In this document: in pieces, positions 11,692 to 22,487 of the stretch
Position numbering within the stretch: the stretch's first letter is position 1
Layout: each line of letters starts with the position of its first letter
Assembly (NCBI RefSeq): GCF_011745365.1
Contig: NW_024468910.1
Location: 2,570,068-2,634,067, forward strand
Reading direction: 5' to 3'
DNA length: 64,000 bases
DNA from: Cryphonectria parasitica EP155
Lineage: Eukaryota; Ascomycota; Sordariomycetes; Diaporthales; Cryphonectriaceae
Program-made: the position numbers and the translations under genes
The notes under the pieces: model-generated
What the model was told of the DNA's origin: nothing
Seen by the model: only the letters and a program-made list of their open reading frames with translations
Database searches by the model: none

Positions 11692-13366
11692 ATGCCTGAA
11701 GTTGGGTTGGTGGCAGCTCCAGTGGGCGAGACTTCAGATTTCTCCAGCATTTCAGATCTCCAGGTCACCATTTTGATTGTATTTCTTCTTACTTCTAGCA
11801 TTGCTACTTTGACACTCATCCTGCGGCTGTACACTGGAGCATTTCTGGTCCGGACTCTGAAGTTTGATGCGTGTAAGTCACAAAGCATTTTCTCTCAAGC
11901 CCTCCCCCTTCCTCAGGGACGGAAGGGTTAGGAAAATATGACCATGTTGGGGTGCAAAAGAGAAAGAAGAAAATAAGGAAGAAGGAAAGCTCAGATGAAA
12001 GGGATCTAACTCATAAACTTCATTCTACAGTCTTTCTCTTCTCAGCATGGGCTGTGTACCTCTCCTCCTTTATCACCATGGTCAGAGTGATGCCGTGCGG
12101 CTTTGGCAAACACGCCTGGAACATAACAGAGAGCGGGTACCAGTGCTACAAGAGTGTTAGTTTTCTGCTCACTTTCCTCTTTATTCGATCCATAGTCTGG
12201 ATCTCCAGGGTTCGATTGAAGTGAAAAGAAGCCCCTGCTCACTGGTGAAACAATATCACAGGTGCTTCTCTTCCTCGGTGTATCCTATTTCTTCCCGCCA
12301 GCCCTCGTGAAGCTCTCTGTCGTCATCCTCTACCTCCGAATCGACCCTTCACGCTTCTTCCGGATCGTGCTATACTTCATCGCTTTATCATGCACTGCCT
12401 ACACCATTGCCTTCACCGTCATACTCTCGGGCCCCTGCAACCCACTCGAACAGAACAGCAGCGTTTGCCTCAACAATGTCGCCCTGGCCCAGGCCATGCT
12501 GAACATTACAATGGATAGCGCGCTACTCGTAATGCCCATGGTGACAATTCATAGGCTGAAGATGGAGAGAAGGCAGAAAATGGCCGTGATACTGATTCTG
12601 GCCATAGGCTCCGGGTATGTCCACAATGTTCTCTCCCGACGTCACCACAGTGACTCCTTCATTTCCTCCTTCCCCATATCGCTTCTTCTGGCTATGGCTG
12701 ATAGGGACGCTTTGGTCCTCCAGGACCGTCATAGCATCCTGCATTCGCATTGCCTATATCCGCACTATGGTCAACAACCCGGACGTGCTCTGGACCCAAG
12801 GCAGCGCGGCCATCTGGAGCGCTGTGGAAATCAACATTGGTATCCTGTGTAACTGCCTCGCAATGCTCAGACCGTTTGTGCGTCGCCATTTACCGTCGCT
12901 CCAGAGCTTTATCGGCATGTCGGACGATGAAGATGATGGGAACACCATCCCAGACATCGAGTATATGGGAAAAGGCGACAGCGGCAGCGGTAGAGATAGA
13001 GGTAGAGGCAGTGATAGTGGTAGTCGATCGTGCTGGAAGGGAAAGAAAAGAGCAAGATACCTTCACAGGGAAAGGAGAGGTCGTGATGGGAATGGATCAT
13101 ACGAGCTGCACAGCTTTGGGAGGGACATAGAACTAGGCGACAACGTGGGCCAGGCGAGTGTTCACATCGAGGGAGGGGACAAGGTCAATGGCGGACGGGC
13201 TGCGCAGGAGGAAGCGGAGAGGCTGGGAGGTATCCTGGTCACCAAGACCGTGAGTGTGAGCAGGTCAAGGGACAGTGACAGGAGCACGCAAGATATCCTA
13301 GTGGGGGCGAGGCTCGACGGCCTCCCTGCTCCCTCGAGCAGGGCCAAAACGAGATACGTAATTTGA
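11692..13366 (+). CDS. SAT4/rhodopsin-type fungal integral membrane protein
   Basis: Exons 11692-11872, 12031-12155, 12262-12614 and 12724-13366 give 433 residues. All introns have GT-AG ends and keep frame. The joins reconstruct family blocks: FDA/FFLFSAWAVYLSS, QCYKS/VLLFLGVSYFFPP and AIGSG/TVIASCIRIAYIR. Hydrophobic segments appear in the order expected for the seven-helix SAT4 domain (PF20684), starting with VTILIVFLLTSSIATLTLI after a 23-residue outer N-terminus. KLSVVILYLRI and AIWSAVEINIGILCNCLAMLRP are the most diagnostic blocks. The C-terminal tail of about 150 residues is Gly/Arg/Asp rich and presumably cytosolic. Some relatives (Pth11-like) act as surface sensors during host or surface contact, but most are uncharacterised. 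A C16 run begins two bases after the TGA. Confidence 0.85.
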
Positions 13367-13367
13367 G

Positions 13368-13383
13368 CCCCCCCCCCCCCCCC
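13368..13383 (+). repeat. C16 homopolymer just after a stop codon
   Basis: Sixteen uninterrupted C beginning two bases after the TGA of the SAT4-type gene, so at the very start of its 3' untranslated region. Confidence 0.9.
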
Positions 13384-13849
13384 ATCCCTCGGCGGTGAAG
13401 AGGGTAAGTTGAACGAAGGACGCACCTAGTGAGACAAGGCTTCTTTAGTCATAGAACGGCAAGCATTGGTGTCCTGGTATTGGTTCTGTGGACCTGTACT
13501 GCATCACATGGTGGGGATTGATTTTTGGCAGCATCGGGGTGCAGGAATGGAAGAAACGTACACGAGGGTGCAGCCCAAAATTTGTAAAACAAAGCTGGAT
13601 TTCTCTGAAAATGAAGATCAACACCCATAGAAGAATGCTTGTGATCAGCTCCAATGCCCAGTGTCAAGATCACTACGAAGCAAAAGCGATGAACCAATGA
13701 TGCCCTCTCTCTTATTCTGTGTGATATACTTGTTCTGATATAACATCAGTCTTTTGAAGCAAGACAAGGAGGTATAGTGTCAAAATAGGCCTCCCTCAGC
13801 GCCTTGGGACGGGTGGCATTTTCACCCGGGAGGGAATAATTCCAACACC
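13384..13849. other. Convergent intergenic region
   Basis: Shared 3' region of the SAT4-type gene and the minus-strand Mte1-like gene. No further feature is recognisable. Confidence 0.6.
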
Positions 13850-16800
13850 TCAGACAGGCCGTCCGCTCTCCAGCAGATCAAAAGCCTCTCTGCTCCACGG
13901 CCCCTCGCCCCTGGCCGACTGGAATCCAGGGAACGTCATCTTCTTCTTGGGCCGCTCTGGTTCTTTGGGGGGCTCTATCAATTGTGTTGCCGCAAAATCG
14001 GCGGATGAGATGGGAACCAAAGCGGGTGCTTGTGTCGGTGGGAGAATCCGCTGAGGAACTTTACCGGCAGCGTCGGATTTAAGCGCTGCTTTACGGCCGC
14101 GACTGGCTGGATTCGCTATTCGAGCAATGGGTGCAGGCTGAGGGCTATCATCTGCTGTGAGATGTAGGTGCGGTCCTGGCGGATGTGGTCGGGATGTGAG
14201 CCCGTTGATAGTCCGAGGAAGACCAATAGAAGGCTTTTGTTGCTGGACAGGTCCAGCTGGGTTCGCTAGGACTCGTGAGCTCTCAGCCAAATTCGCCCCT
14301 GTAGTGTTTCCAACAGTCGGTTTGTCGACGAGCGTGTTAGCGTCTGACTGGCATGTGGGAACCCTGGTTGGATTCTGTAGCGAATCGTCTTTGGGCGCAC
14401 AATCCGTAGCAGCCTCAGGCGGGTCCGGTTCCATAATGGCGGCTGGACTTGAGACTGAAGGCGTTGTGGCTTCTGGAACGGTCCGGGCGGTAGACGCCGA
14501 CAGTTGTGGGAGAAGGGCTGCCGTCGCCTTCTGAATTGTGCAAAGCTCTGTGGTGCCCGTAGTCATGAATGAGCCGATAGTTGCGTTTTTGCTTGTAACA
14601 TTGGATGCTTGGCTCTGAAGAACGAGACCGGGCTTCTGTGCGGGGGGTGGCATTGTTTGTACAGCCATGACAGGGCTCGCAGGTATTGATGTGGAAGTGA
14701 TGTCTGCTGCCGCTCCTGAGGTGTCTCGCAAGTATCTGGGATCTATGGCCGGATCTTCCGCTGCGCTCAATGCCTGCTCCCGTATGGTCGGAGCCGCCTC
14801 CTTCATCGAAGCATCGGTGGGCCTAATCTGGGGAGGCGACTCCTGCATATCGGTCTTTTGCGGTACCTCGCTGGATCTTCCTGGGCATTTTGCTGGTGTC
14901 TCATGTTTCCCGTCAAAGGCAAGACATCGTTCGGGCCGTGATGACCGTGTGGGAGGCTCGTCTGGCGAGGGTGCAGACGAGTGTGAACCCGAACCATCCT
15001 CAAAATTGGCTGCTGCGTCTTGCCCAGACATGAGAATACTCGGTATTTCCATGCCATGCTCAGCTAAGATGGGACGCCTGTCCGGTGACTCAACCTGGCC
15101 ATTCTGAACCCGTCTGCCAGTCGACTCTGCACCGCCAATGGGAGCTGCCACCACGGGAAATCCTGCACCGTCAGAAGTCTGTACAGCAGAGATCTTCTTC
15201 GCTTCATCCGTGGTCCTCAATGATCCGTCATAGTGAATAGTGGTCCGTTCCTCTGCGGGCGAAGAAAGAATCCTGAACGGCACCCCAATACCTCTAAGAC
15301 CGAGGGGCACATTCAGTGCCTCCAGATTGAAACCAATAAGCTCTCTACTCTTGACGTTCTGTTTGATCCTCGTTAGACGTGGCTTGCTCTTCGAGGCCTT
15401 CGACTTGTTTTCTTTTCGAACTCTCTTGGAGGGTGGCTCCTCGTCCAAGTCTTCCTGCTCGCTGAGCAGGGAGTTCATCTCAGTTTTTGTGGCGCGGCTG
15501 TCACGTTCTATGGGTTGGCCCTCCGCCGACTCCAGGTTGGACCTGTTCCCATGCACCCGAGACTTGCTCCTCGTGGCCCGAGTCGTCGTGTTGGGTCTCG
15601 CCGGTTCCTTTCTGGCAGGCTCGTCGTCAACAGTCTCAATGTCACTCTCCTCCGAGGCCCTTTGGACCCTTGCCTTTCGCTTGGGTGCCTTTGTGGATTT
15701 CTTTGGCGGTCGTTGATATTCTGAAGTCGAATGTTGGGTATCTGAACTCAGCTCCACAGCCTTGTTGACGTTGGTACCTGTACGTTGCGCAGCCTCGAAG
15801 GGTCTATCTTCCTCATCCTCATCATCGACAATGATCTTGCGCCGGGATTTCCGAGCGGCCCTCCCCTTGGCCGTCTTCTTCGTGAGGTTCACCGGTTCCA
15901 TTGCATCCGGATCATTCAGACTTGAAATTGTAGTCTGATCACGAAGTACATTGGACTCCATCGGCGCACCAGGTGCCAGGCAAGACAAGGTTGTGGAATG
16001 CTCTTCGAGAGAAGACGAAGGCATTTGGTAGGGATCGTAAGGTCTCTCTGGCGGTGGTACTCGTGCATCACCCAAGATGGGGGTGGGCCCGTCGTAGTCT
16101 GTAGCACGCCCCTTCTCAGTATCCATCTGGCTTTCGACTTCAGTGTCAAGTTTGTCATTGGCAACCTCTTGGACAGAAACTCGAACCTTTGCTGTCTCGG
16201 CTTCGTCTTCACTTAATCCACCAGTTCCAGCATCTAAAAGATCCTGGGGTCTAGGAGATGGTGATCGGAACGGATCGTCGTCTTCTCCTAGCTCGATTGA
16301 GATTTTGCGCTGGATTGAATCCCCTTGTGACTTTTTAACCCTTTGGGCCTCATGTTCGTCAGTTGGCTGGGATGATCGTGCCTGAGGACGGTCGCGTTGC
16401 TCGTGAACAGCCTCTGCAGTCGATCTCTCTGGTGCAGCAGTAGCAGGTGTGGCATGCTCAGGTTGCCTGTGTCCTTTCTGTGGTAGCTCCGACAGCATCA
16501 AGAGCCCGCGCTTTTTCCTTGATCTGATTCGAAGTTCTGTGACGTGCTCAGGCGGAGTTTTCTCCATTGAGGCTGGCGCGGACTCCTTAATCTTTTGCAC
16601 AGAAGAAGAACCATCTGATAGCTTCTGCTTGGTAACGGACCTGGGGTCGAGGTGTTTCGATTGTTCCGGTGCTACAGGATTCTCATCCCTCTTAGGACGA
16701 CGCTTCTTTTCACTGCCTCGATCTTGTGGTTCATTGGCCATCCCAGTGCTGCGAGGCGAGTCATGATCCGCCAAAGTCGTGTTTGGCCTCAGAGAGGGCT

Positions 16801-17797
16801 GCTTGCCAGCCTTCGTCGCTCTGGGCGCATACTTCTCCGCCCTTTTTGGGCGAGCAGACTCTTTGCGGGCGAGTTCCGGGGCATCGATTTCCACAATATC
16901 ATCATTCTCTGAAAGAACTTCTCTTCGCTCGTGTATTTGCCCGATTTGTAGTGGATCGCAGGTCTTTGAGTGGCGAGGACGAGGCCCGTCCTCATTTGCC
17001 GCATCTTTGTAGCTGGCCGGGCGGTCGAGTCCCCTCTCAACTGTCCTCTCGCGTTCGACCGGCCGATTGAAATGCGACGATGTTTTCGGCTGCTCCCTAA
17101 GGACTGTCTTCGGTGTCGCCACCGCCATCTCGCGCCTGGCCGGCACAGAGCTCGTGGGAGTGGCACTGAGACTTAGGGCCTGACCAAAGAGCGCACGAGC
17201 GTGTCCACTCCTGCTGGAAGGTGCCTCGTCGAATCTTCTCCGCTTTGCAGCTCGCTCGTCTGGTGCTTCAGCAGGTTGGTGCCTCTGCTCAAATGGCGAT
17301 TCTCTTGGCACCACGGCTCTCCCATGGTGACCAGATGGCGTTCCGATCACTTGAAGTAGTGGCCGATGTCGAGGTTGAGGTTGGTCGGGAGCAGCCGGCC
17401 TGGCTACAGACTTTGGCAACGTCGCAACAGCAGCCGGTGACCGCGCAGCAGCCTGCATTTGGCGCTGCTCCTTCTCTTTCACTCTCTTTTCCAACAGCTC
17501 CGTCAGATCCTGGTTGGTGCGGCGGGTGAGTTCCTGCACCTGGACCATGACACCACCACGTTGGAGCTCGACCTCTTCGCCTTCGTCGAAGTCGCCATCG
17601 TAGTGCCAGTGCGTGTCACCGACGAAATTTCCTCGATCATCGTAGACCATGATCCTCTTGTTAAAAGAGTGATATGTGAGTCGGCCATCCTGCCAGCGCT
17701 TCTGTTTGCGGCGCAAGTCACGGGTGTACAAGCAAATGAACTCGAGCACGGCGGCTGCTGCGGGTGGTGGTGGACTGGAGTGTCCTGGTGCAGCCAT
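13850..17797 (-). CDS. Mte1/Dbl2-like protein with ZGRF1 N-terminal domain (DUF2439)
   Basis: Single exon of 1315 residues starting at a clear ATG. Residues about 16-95 match the DUF2439/ZGRF1-N domain: FICLYTRDLRRKQKRWQDG, then HSFNKRIMVYDDRGNFVGD and a VELQRGG block. The S. cerevisiae member Mte1 binds the helicase Mph1 and acts at D-loops and short telomeres; S. pombe Dbl2 recruits Fbh1 to recombination foci. The rest is long, charged and Ser/Pro rich, with several basic patches that could be nuclear localisation signals. The last 35 residues hold KKKMTFPGF and GPWSREAFDLLESGRP, a compact conserved-looking tail that may be a partner-binding motif. Yeast Mte1 is far shorter, so most of the length here is a disordered linker. 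It is divergent from the Hob1-like gene. Confidence 0.75.
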   Translation of the reverse strand: MAAPGHSSPPPPAAAAVLEFICLYTRDLRRKQKRWQDGRLTYHSFNKRIMVYDDRGNFVGDTHWHYDGDFDEGEEVELQRGGVMVQVQELTRRTNQDLTELLEKRVKEKEQRQMQAAARSPAAVATLPKSVARPAAPDQPQPRHRPLLQVIGTPSGHHGRAVVPRESPFEQRHQPAEAPDERAAKRRRFDEAPSSRSGHARALFGQALSLSATPTSSVPARREMAVATPKTVLREQPKTSSHFNRPVERERTVERGLDRPASYKDAANEDGPRPRHSKTCDPLQIGQIHERREVLSENDDIVEIDAPELARKESARPKRAEKYAPRATKAGKQPSLRPNTTLADHDSPRSTGMANEPQDRGSEKKRRPKRDENPVAPEQSKHLDPRSVTKQKLSDGSSSVQKIKESAPASMEKTPPEHVTELRIRSRKKRGLLMLSELPQKGHRQPEHATPATAAPERSTAEAVHEQRDRPQARSSQPTDEHEAQRVKKSQGDSIQRKISIELGEDDDPFRSPSPRPQDLLDAGTGGLSEDEAETAKVRVSVQEVANDKLDTEVESQMDTEKGRATDYDGPTPILGDARVPPPERPYDPYQMPSSSLEEHSTTLSCLAPGAPMESNVLRDQTTISSLNDPDAMEPVNLTKKTAKGRAARKSRRKIIVDDEDEEDRPFEAAQRTGTNVNKAVELSSDTQHSTSEYQRPPKKSTKAPKRKARVQRASEESDIETVDDEPARKEPARPNTTTRATRSKSRVHGNRSNLESAEGQPIERDSRATKTEMNSLLSEQEDLDEEPPSKRVRKENKSKASKSKPRLTRIKQNVKSRELIGFNLEALNVPLGLRGIGVPFRILSSPAEERTTIHYDGSLRTTDEAKKISAVQTSDGAGFPVVAAPIGGAESTGRRVQNGQVESPDRRPILAEHGMEIPSILMSGQDAAANFEDGSGSHSSAPSPDEPPTRSSRPERCLAFDGKHETPAKCPGRSSEVPQKTDMQESPPQIRPTDASMKEAAPTIREQALSAAEDPAIDPRYLRDTSGAAADITSTSIPASPVMAVQTMPPPAQKPGLVLQSQASNVTSKNATIGSFMTTGTTELCTIQKATAALLPQLSASTARTVPEATTPSVSSPAAIMEPDPPEAATDCAPKDDSLQNPTRVPTCQSDANTLVDKPTVGNTTGANLAESSRVLANPAGPVQQQKPSIGLPRTINGLTSRPHPPGPHLHLTADDSPQPAPIARIANPASRGRKAALKSDAAGKVPQRILPPTQAPALVPISSADFAATQLIEPPKEPERPKKKMTFPGFQSARGEGPWSREAFDLLESGRPV

Positions 17798-18965
17798 GTC
17801 GGGAGATGTCCAAGAAACCAGCTCGAGGGGCGTGATGGATCTTTTGTTGCTTTACATGCCTCCGTCACACTATCGTGCCTCCTCTGCCAGCTGAAGCCCG
17901 TAGCACGTGGGGCTGTCGACGCGTTCTTGAGATGCGAGAATTAGGCGACTGAAAACAGACGCGTCACAAGCACGCCGCCGCGATGTCAGCTGATCCGCAG
18001 TGGTGGGAACCTGCTGGCTCCAAGTTAAAGCACCCATGAACTCCAGGGGCAAAGCACGCTGCGGGGCCGGGCCGTTGCACCTAATTCTCCAAGCCTTCCC
18101 CCTTGTGTGAGCGCCGGGCGCCTCCTGCGGAACATACTACTACTGTAGCGTTTCAGCGCTGGGAGCTTACCTCGAACGGGGCTGGGCTAGGGCAGCACAG
18201 AGGGCAGAGCAGGGATCGAGTCCTGGTTGATGTCCTACTTTTCAGGCTCAATCTGGCTGCACTGCCCCTCCTCGCCCGCTGGCTACCAGTGAACGAAAGA
18301 GACAAGGCAGAAACGTTGTTTTCTCACATACACCAGCTCTCACTGTCAACTTTCCTCACAAACCACAAAACAGAGCATCCTTTCTTCCGTTTCTTCAGTG
18401 TTGCGGCTGTCCCTGTTGTTGGGTATTTGTTCGCAGGCTGACGTACCGCTCTCAACCTGCAGCCTAGCCTGGTCGTAGCCCCGCCTAAGCGCCCCCTCAG
18501 GCCATCTCAAGTCTTCTCAGTGGACAGTTCCAATTTCCCATGTCCGGGGACTGAATTTCGATAACTGCCTTCCTCTGTTCCCCCAACTCTTTTGCCGCTT
18601 CTCTTGCCAAACCGAAGTCAACGGTCATAGTACCATTCTCTCGATCCTGATCACTCGTTACTGCAGTTTATCCTTCTCTTGGTTTTCCTTCTTCCAAATA
18701 TAGCAGCTTGTGGACATCTTCCTTCTCTTGGCTTGGGTACAACTCTGATGTCACTGAGCTCAGCTTCAGTCCGAGCTTCTTGGCTTCCACTCTCGCTAAT
18801 TCCCAGGCCTGCCCGACATTGATTTGCCTAATCATAGCCCCTTTCAAGTTCGCATCACACCTCAACAATATATATTACCTGGTCCAAGCCTTCTGAGGTT
18901 GTCTCCTCTCGAATACTCTCTATACTTCGCCACAGAGCTCGGAGTTTGTCAATATTTCATCCAAC
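17798..18965. other. Divergent promoter region
   Basis: About 1.2 kb between the starts of the Mte1-like gene and the Hob1-like gene. From about 18480 it becomes a C/T-rich leader typical of a fungal 5' untranslated region. No gene recognised. Confidence 0.6.
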
Positions 18966-20568
18966 ATGCAGTCAGTGCAAAGGAAGTTTGGCAAGCTCAT
19001 GAGCAGAGGTCCTGGCGACAACGCCAAAGTCTCGGTCCTTCTGAATGACTACGAAGATGCAGATCGTGTTCTGGCAAAGGTACTCACAGGAATTTCCTCG
19101 TTCTCCCCTTAGTAGGCCTTGCTTCGGGGTTGCAGCTGACACTGTCGTCCTCCAATAACAGATCATTGAAAGTACAAAATCTTGGCAAGAATCATGGAAC
19201 AGCCTTGTGTCCTCTCAACTCGATATCGCCGTCGTCTACGCCTCCCTTTACGATCCTATAGTTGGCGCGTCCGACGGCCATGGTCGCCCGGCCCAGCAGA
19301 CTGGGGAGGACCAGCTCCGCCGGACTTTCGCACTCAAGGAGGCGTATACTGAGCTGAGAACCGAACTTGTTGACGGTATCCAATCTATTGAAAAGGAGGT
19401 CATCAGCCCGGCCCTCGACGCTCGAAACTCCATCGCTCCGATACGCAAGACCATAAAGAAGAGAGAGAACAAGAGGTTGGACGTCGAGAAGTGTCAGGAC
19501 AAGGTCCACAAGCTTCACAGAAAAATGCCCAGGACGCCCAAGGAAGATGCCCAGCTGTCAAAAGCCGAGGACGATCTGTCCAATCTGAACGAGGTAAGCC
19601 CCCAGCATGCATCCGAGGTCTACTTTCGATGATTGTCTGCTGATGTCTGGTGTTAGGAGTTCGAAATCGCCGATTCTCATCTGCGAGAGACTTTGCCCCC
19701 CATCATCCAGGCCACCTTCAGTCTCATCCCGCCTCTACTCGCAACACATATCCGTATCCAAAACCAGCTGCTGGGTCTGTACTATACAATTTTGCACGGA
19801 TACTGCGAGGAGAATGGTTTCCAGTCTCCATCGCCTCCGATGGACCAGGTCATCGAGTGCTGGAATGACGCTTTCCAGCCAGCCAAAAAGGAGGCCGAGG
19901 CGATACCCATGATTGCACGGGGAAGGGGGATCAGAGAACCTCTGAAACTCAACAACGACGACAATGCTCCGGGGGGCCGAAAGCTCTCTGCTCCAGCTCC
20001 CTCCTTCGACGGCATGCGCCGCACGTCTACCGGTTTAATTCCAGGGTCCGGTGGACCAAGGCGGATCCCTTCTAATACATCATTGCGGTCGAACCCGTCG
20101 CCACAACCGAGCCCGAACATCGGTCCGAGACCAGACATGAAAAGCCCTGGCTATGGTGGTCACCTGAGACCTACCGACTTCACCACAGCCAGCGACCTGG
20201 GCAAGTCACCGGGTCGGGTCTCCCCCCAACAATTGCGGCAGTCTTCATCGGAAGGTTACTTTGCCAATCGCATTCCGCCATCCCCTGCGGCAACGGTCGC
20301 GTCGACTTTCTCGCAGGGCAGTAACAATGCGGTGGCAGCCAAAAAGAAACCGCCCCCGCCCCCTCCGAAGCGGATACCCAGTGGCAGGCTCGAGGAGTTC
20401 GTGATTGCGCAGTACGATTTCGCGGGCCAGGGCGCGGGCGACCTTTCTTTCCGCGAGGGAGATCGGATCAAGATCGTGAAGAAGACGGACACAGACCAGG
20501 ATTGGTGGACGGGCGAGCTGAGAGGAGCGAAGGGGAGCTTTCCTGCGAACTACTGCAAGCCCGCCTAG
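18966..20568 (+). CDS. hob1: BAR and SH3 domain protein, Hob1/amphiphysin-like
   Basis: Exons 18966-19079, 19162-19593 and 19657-20568 give 485 residues, all junctions in phase 0. The N-terminal segment MQSVQRKFGKLMSRGPGDN and the following helices (about 20-240) form the BAR domain, which dimerises into a curved module that binds and bends membranes. Residues about 240-425 are a Ser/Pro-rich linker ending in a PPPPPP run. The last 60 residues are an SH3 domain with the ALYDF-type block AQYDFAG, an acidic turn DLSFREGD, the DWWTGEL tryptophan pair and PANYCK. This order fits Hob1 of fission yeast, a homologue of amphiphysin acting in cortical actin and endocytosis, rather than Rvs161, which lacks SH3. 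The gene name is by resemblance. Confidence 0.85.
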
Positions 20569-22487
20569 CGCGCGTGCACCACTCTCTGAGGGACACACGA
20601 GGATACCGATGTCTAGCACAGAAGAAGGCTGGTAGTGCAGGGTAGGGAGGCGGCCGTGAACGATTATACTTAGACGCCAAAAAAGGAACATTCACAGTCT
20701 CACGCCTTAGTTTATACAGACGCTTCAGAAGTTTACCAACAGCTCCATTCATCACCCTAACAGGATTGCATTACCAATAGCTGCACATGTCCGCTTATAC
20801 TCTCAACATCGGGAGTTACATGATGTCGTCATAATTGAATATCAGAGCAATCATCTTCAGCAATGCAAGAAGCATGTATGTGAAATACAGTGGCCTGGTC
20901 TGTGGACGCGAGCAAATGGAGCTTTTCACGGGGAGATCATTTACTTGCTAAGCGATCTTCCCCTTCAACGAAGATGACGTGGTGGTGGTGAGCAAAGGGT
21001 CCACCACTCCAGCTGCAATGCTTTCAAACCTGTCCCAGACGTTACCACGAGGTACACACATAGTAGTATCTCTCACAAATGTACAAAGATGGGAAGAGAC
21101 AGAGAGATTCTGAGCTGTGCAGAGGGCCCTTTAGGTTCGTCACCGACACCTTACTTGATGATCATCTGTGGGGGCGGGCTGGGGACTTAGACTCTGCAGG
21201 ATGAGGCTCTGCAACTCCAGTGAACGGAGGGGTCTGCACAGCAGCAGTACTAACTTCCCCCCCTCATCTTAAACAGGGAGGAAACTATGGAGTCACACTT
21301 GCATGAAAAGGAGGAGCTTCATCATTCTTCTCCGCCTGCCCACTCCTCCTACCTCAGCGATTGCCTCGTCGTGATTGGCGAATGGCTTGCAGCCCCGGGT
21401 TTCGCAGCTGCGTGGATACGACGATAGGATATGAGTCAAAATGAGCACTTTTGCAAGACCAAGGCCAATTGGGAAACGCGGTGCTGCGAAGGGCCGTCAG
21501 CAGCCGTTCCATATCCATGTTGAAATGGCCGAGCGTGCAACTTTGAGGATTTGGGGTGTGGGGTAGGATGGGCAATGGGGGGATTCACATCGACTCAGCC
21601 ATTCTCTCGCCGAAATCTACTCGATGTAACCTTGTTTCAGCCAATGGTAGAGGGCGATGGGGACCCGCCCAAGCTGACAGGTACGTGAATCGAGAAGCGG
21701 GTGAGATACAGAGATACCTTCCCGTCTACCGGGAATCCGGTGCAATCCCAAAGTCTCTCACTAGTAAATCCATTCTCCAGGCCAAGTAGCCACCATACGA
21801 GACGAGCCTTACTACATTTGTCTCGCCGACTTGCTTGAAATTCGGACTGCGCCATGTCTAACTTGGGAAGGCTTCCATAGTTTCAAGGCCACAAGATATC
21901 AAGAAGATGACTCCCTCCCGAGAACCACGGTTTCCCGTTTCTCTTTTCCTTTTCACTTTTTTTTTCTCTTCTCTCTATAGACGAAGAACAATTCGTAATC
22001 CACTTCAGGTAATCAGTTTGCCCCAGGCTGTGAATGAAGAAAGCCTGTGGGGAGCCCTGGCAGCACAACAAGGAACCAGCACGAAACTGGTCTACACCTC
22101 CTTCTCCGCCTCCTCCTCCCACCCTCCCTCAGTCCTTATTGCCGCTATCGCCGTATAGTAGTTCCTAAACAGATTCACCAACCAACGACTGTTGAGGGAA
22201 CGGCAAGCCTGGACACCACGAACGAAACGGATCCCGCACAAAACGACAACAAAGAAACCTCATACCTTTCCAGACATCGAATCTGGTAAGTTCAGGGCAC
22301 CTTGACGACGATAGCCTCATTGAAAAGGTCACCCCTGCAGCTCTAGTAGAGGCCAATTGGCTAACTAAGCTGTCTTGGCACAAGAGATTCGTCATCTGAT
22401 CTGAAGAGAGAGAAATCACATCAACCCCCAAACAAATTCATCATCTTGGATCCATCCTGCCGATTTCTTGGTGACAATCCTGTACCA
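20569..22487. other. Intergenic region upstream of the transcription factor gene
   Basis: About 1.9 kb holding the Hob1-like 3' end and the long leader of the next gene. Short frames exist on both strands without family features. From about 21940 the sequence is pyrimidine rich. No RNA gene or repeat recognised. Confidence 0.55.
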
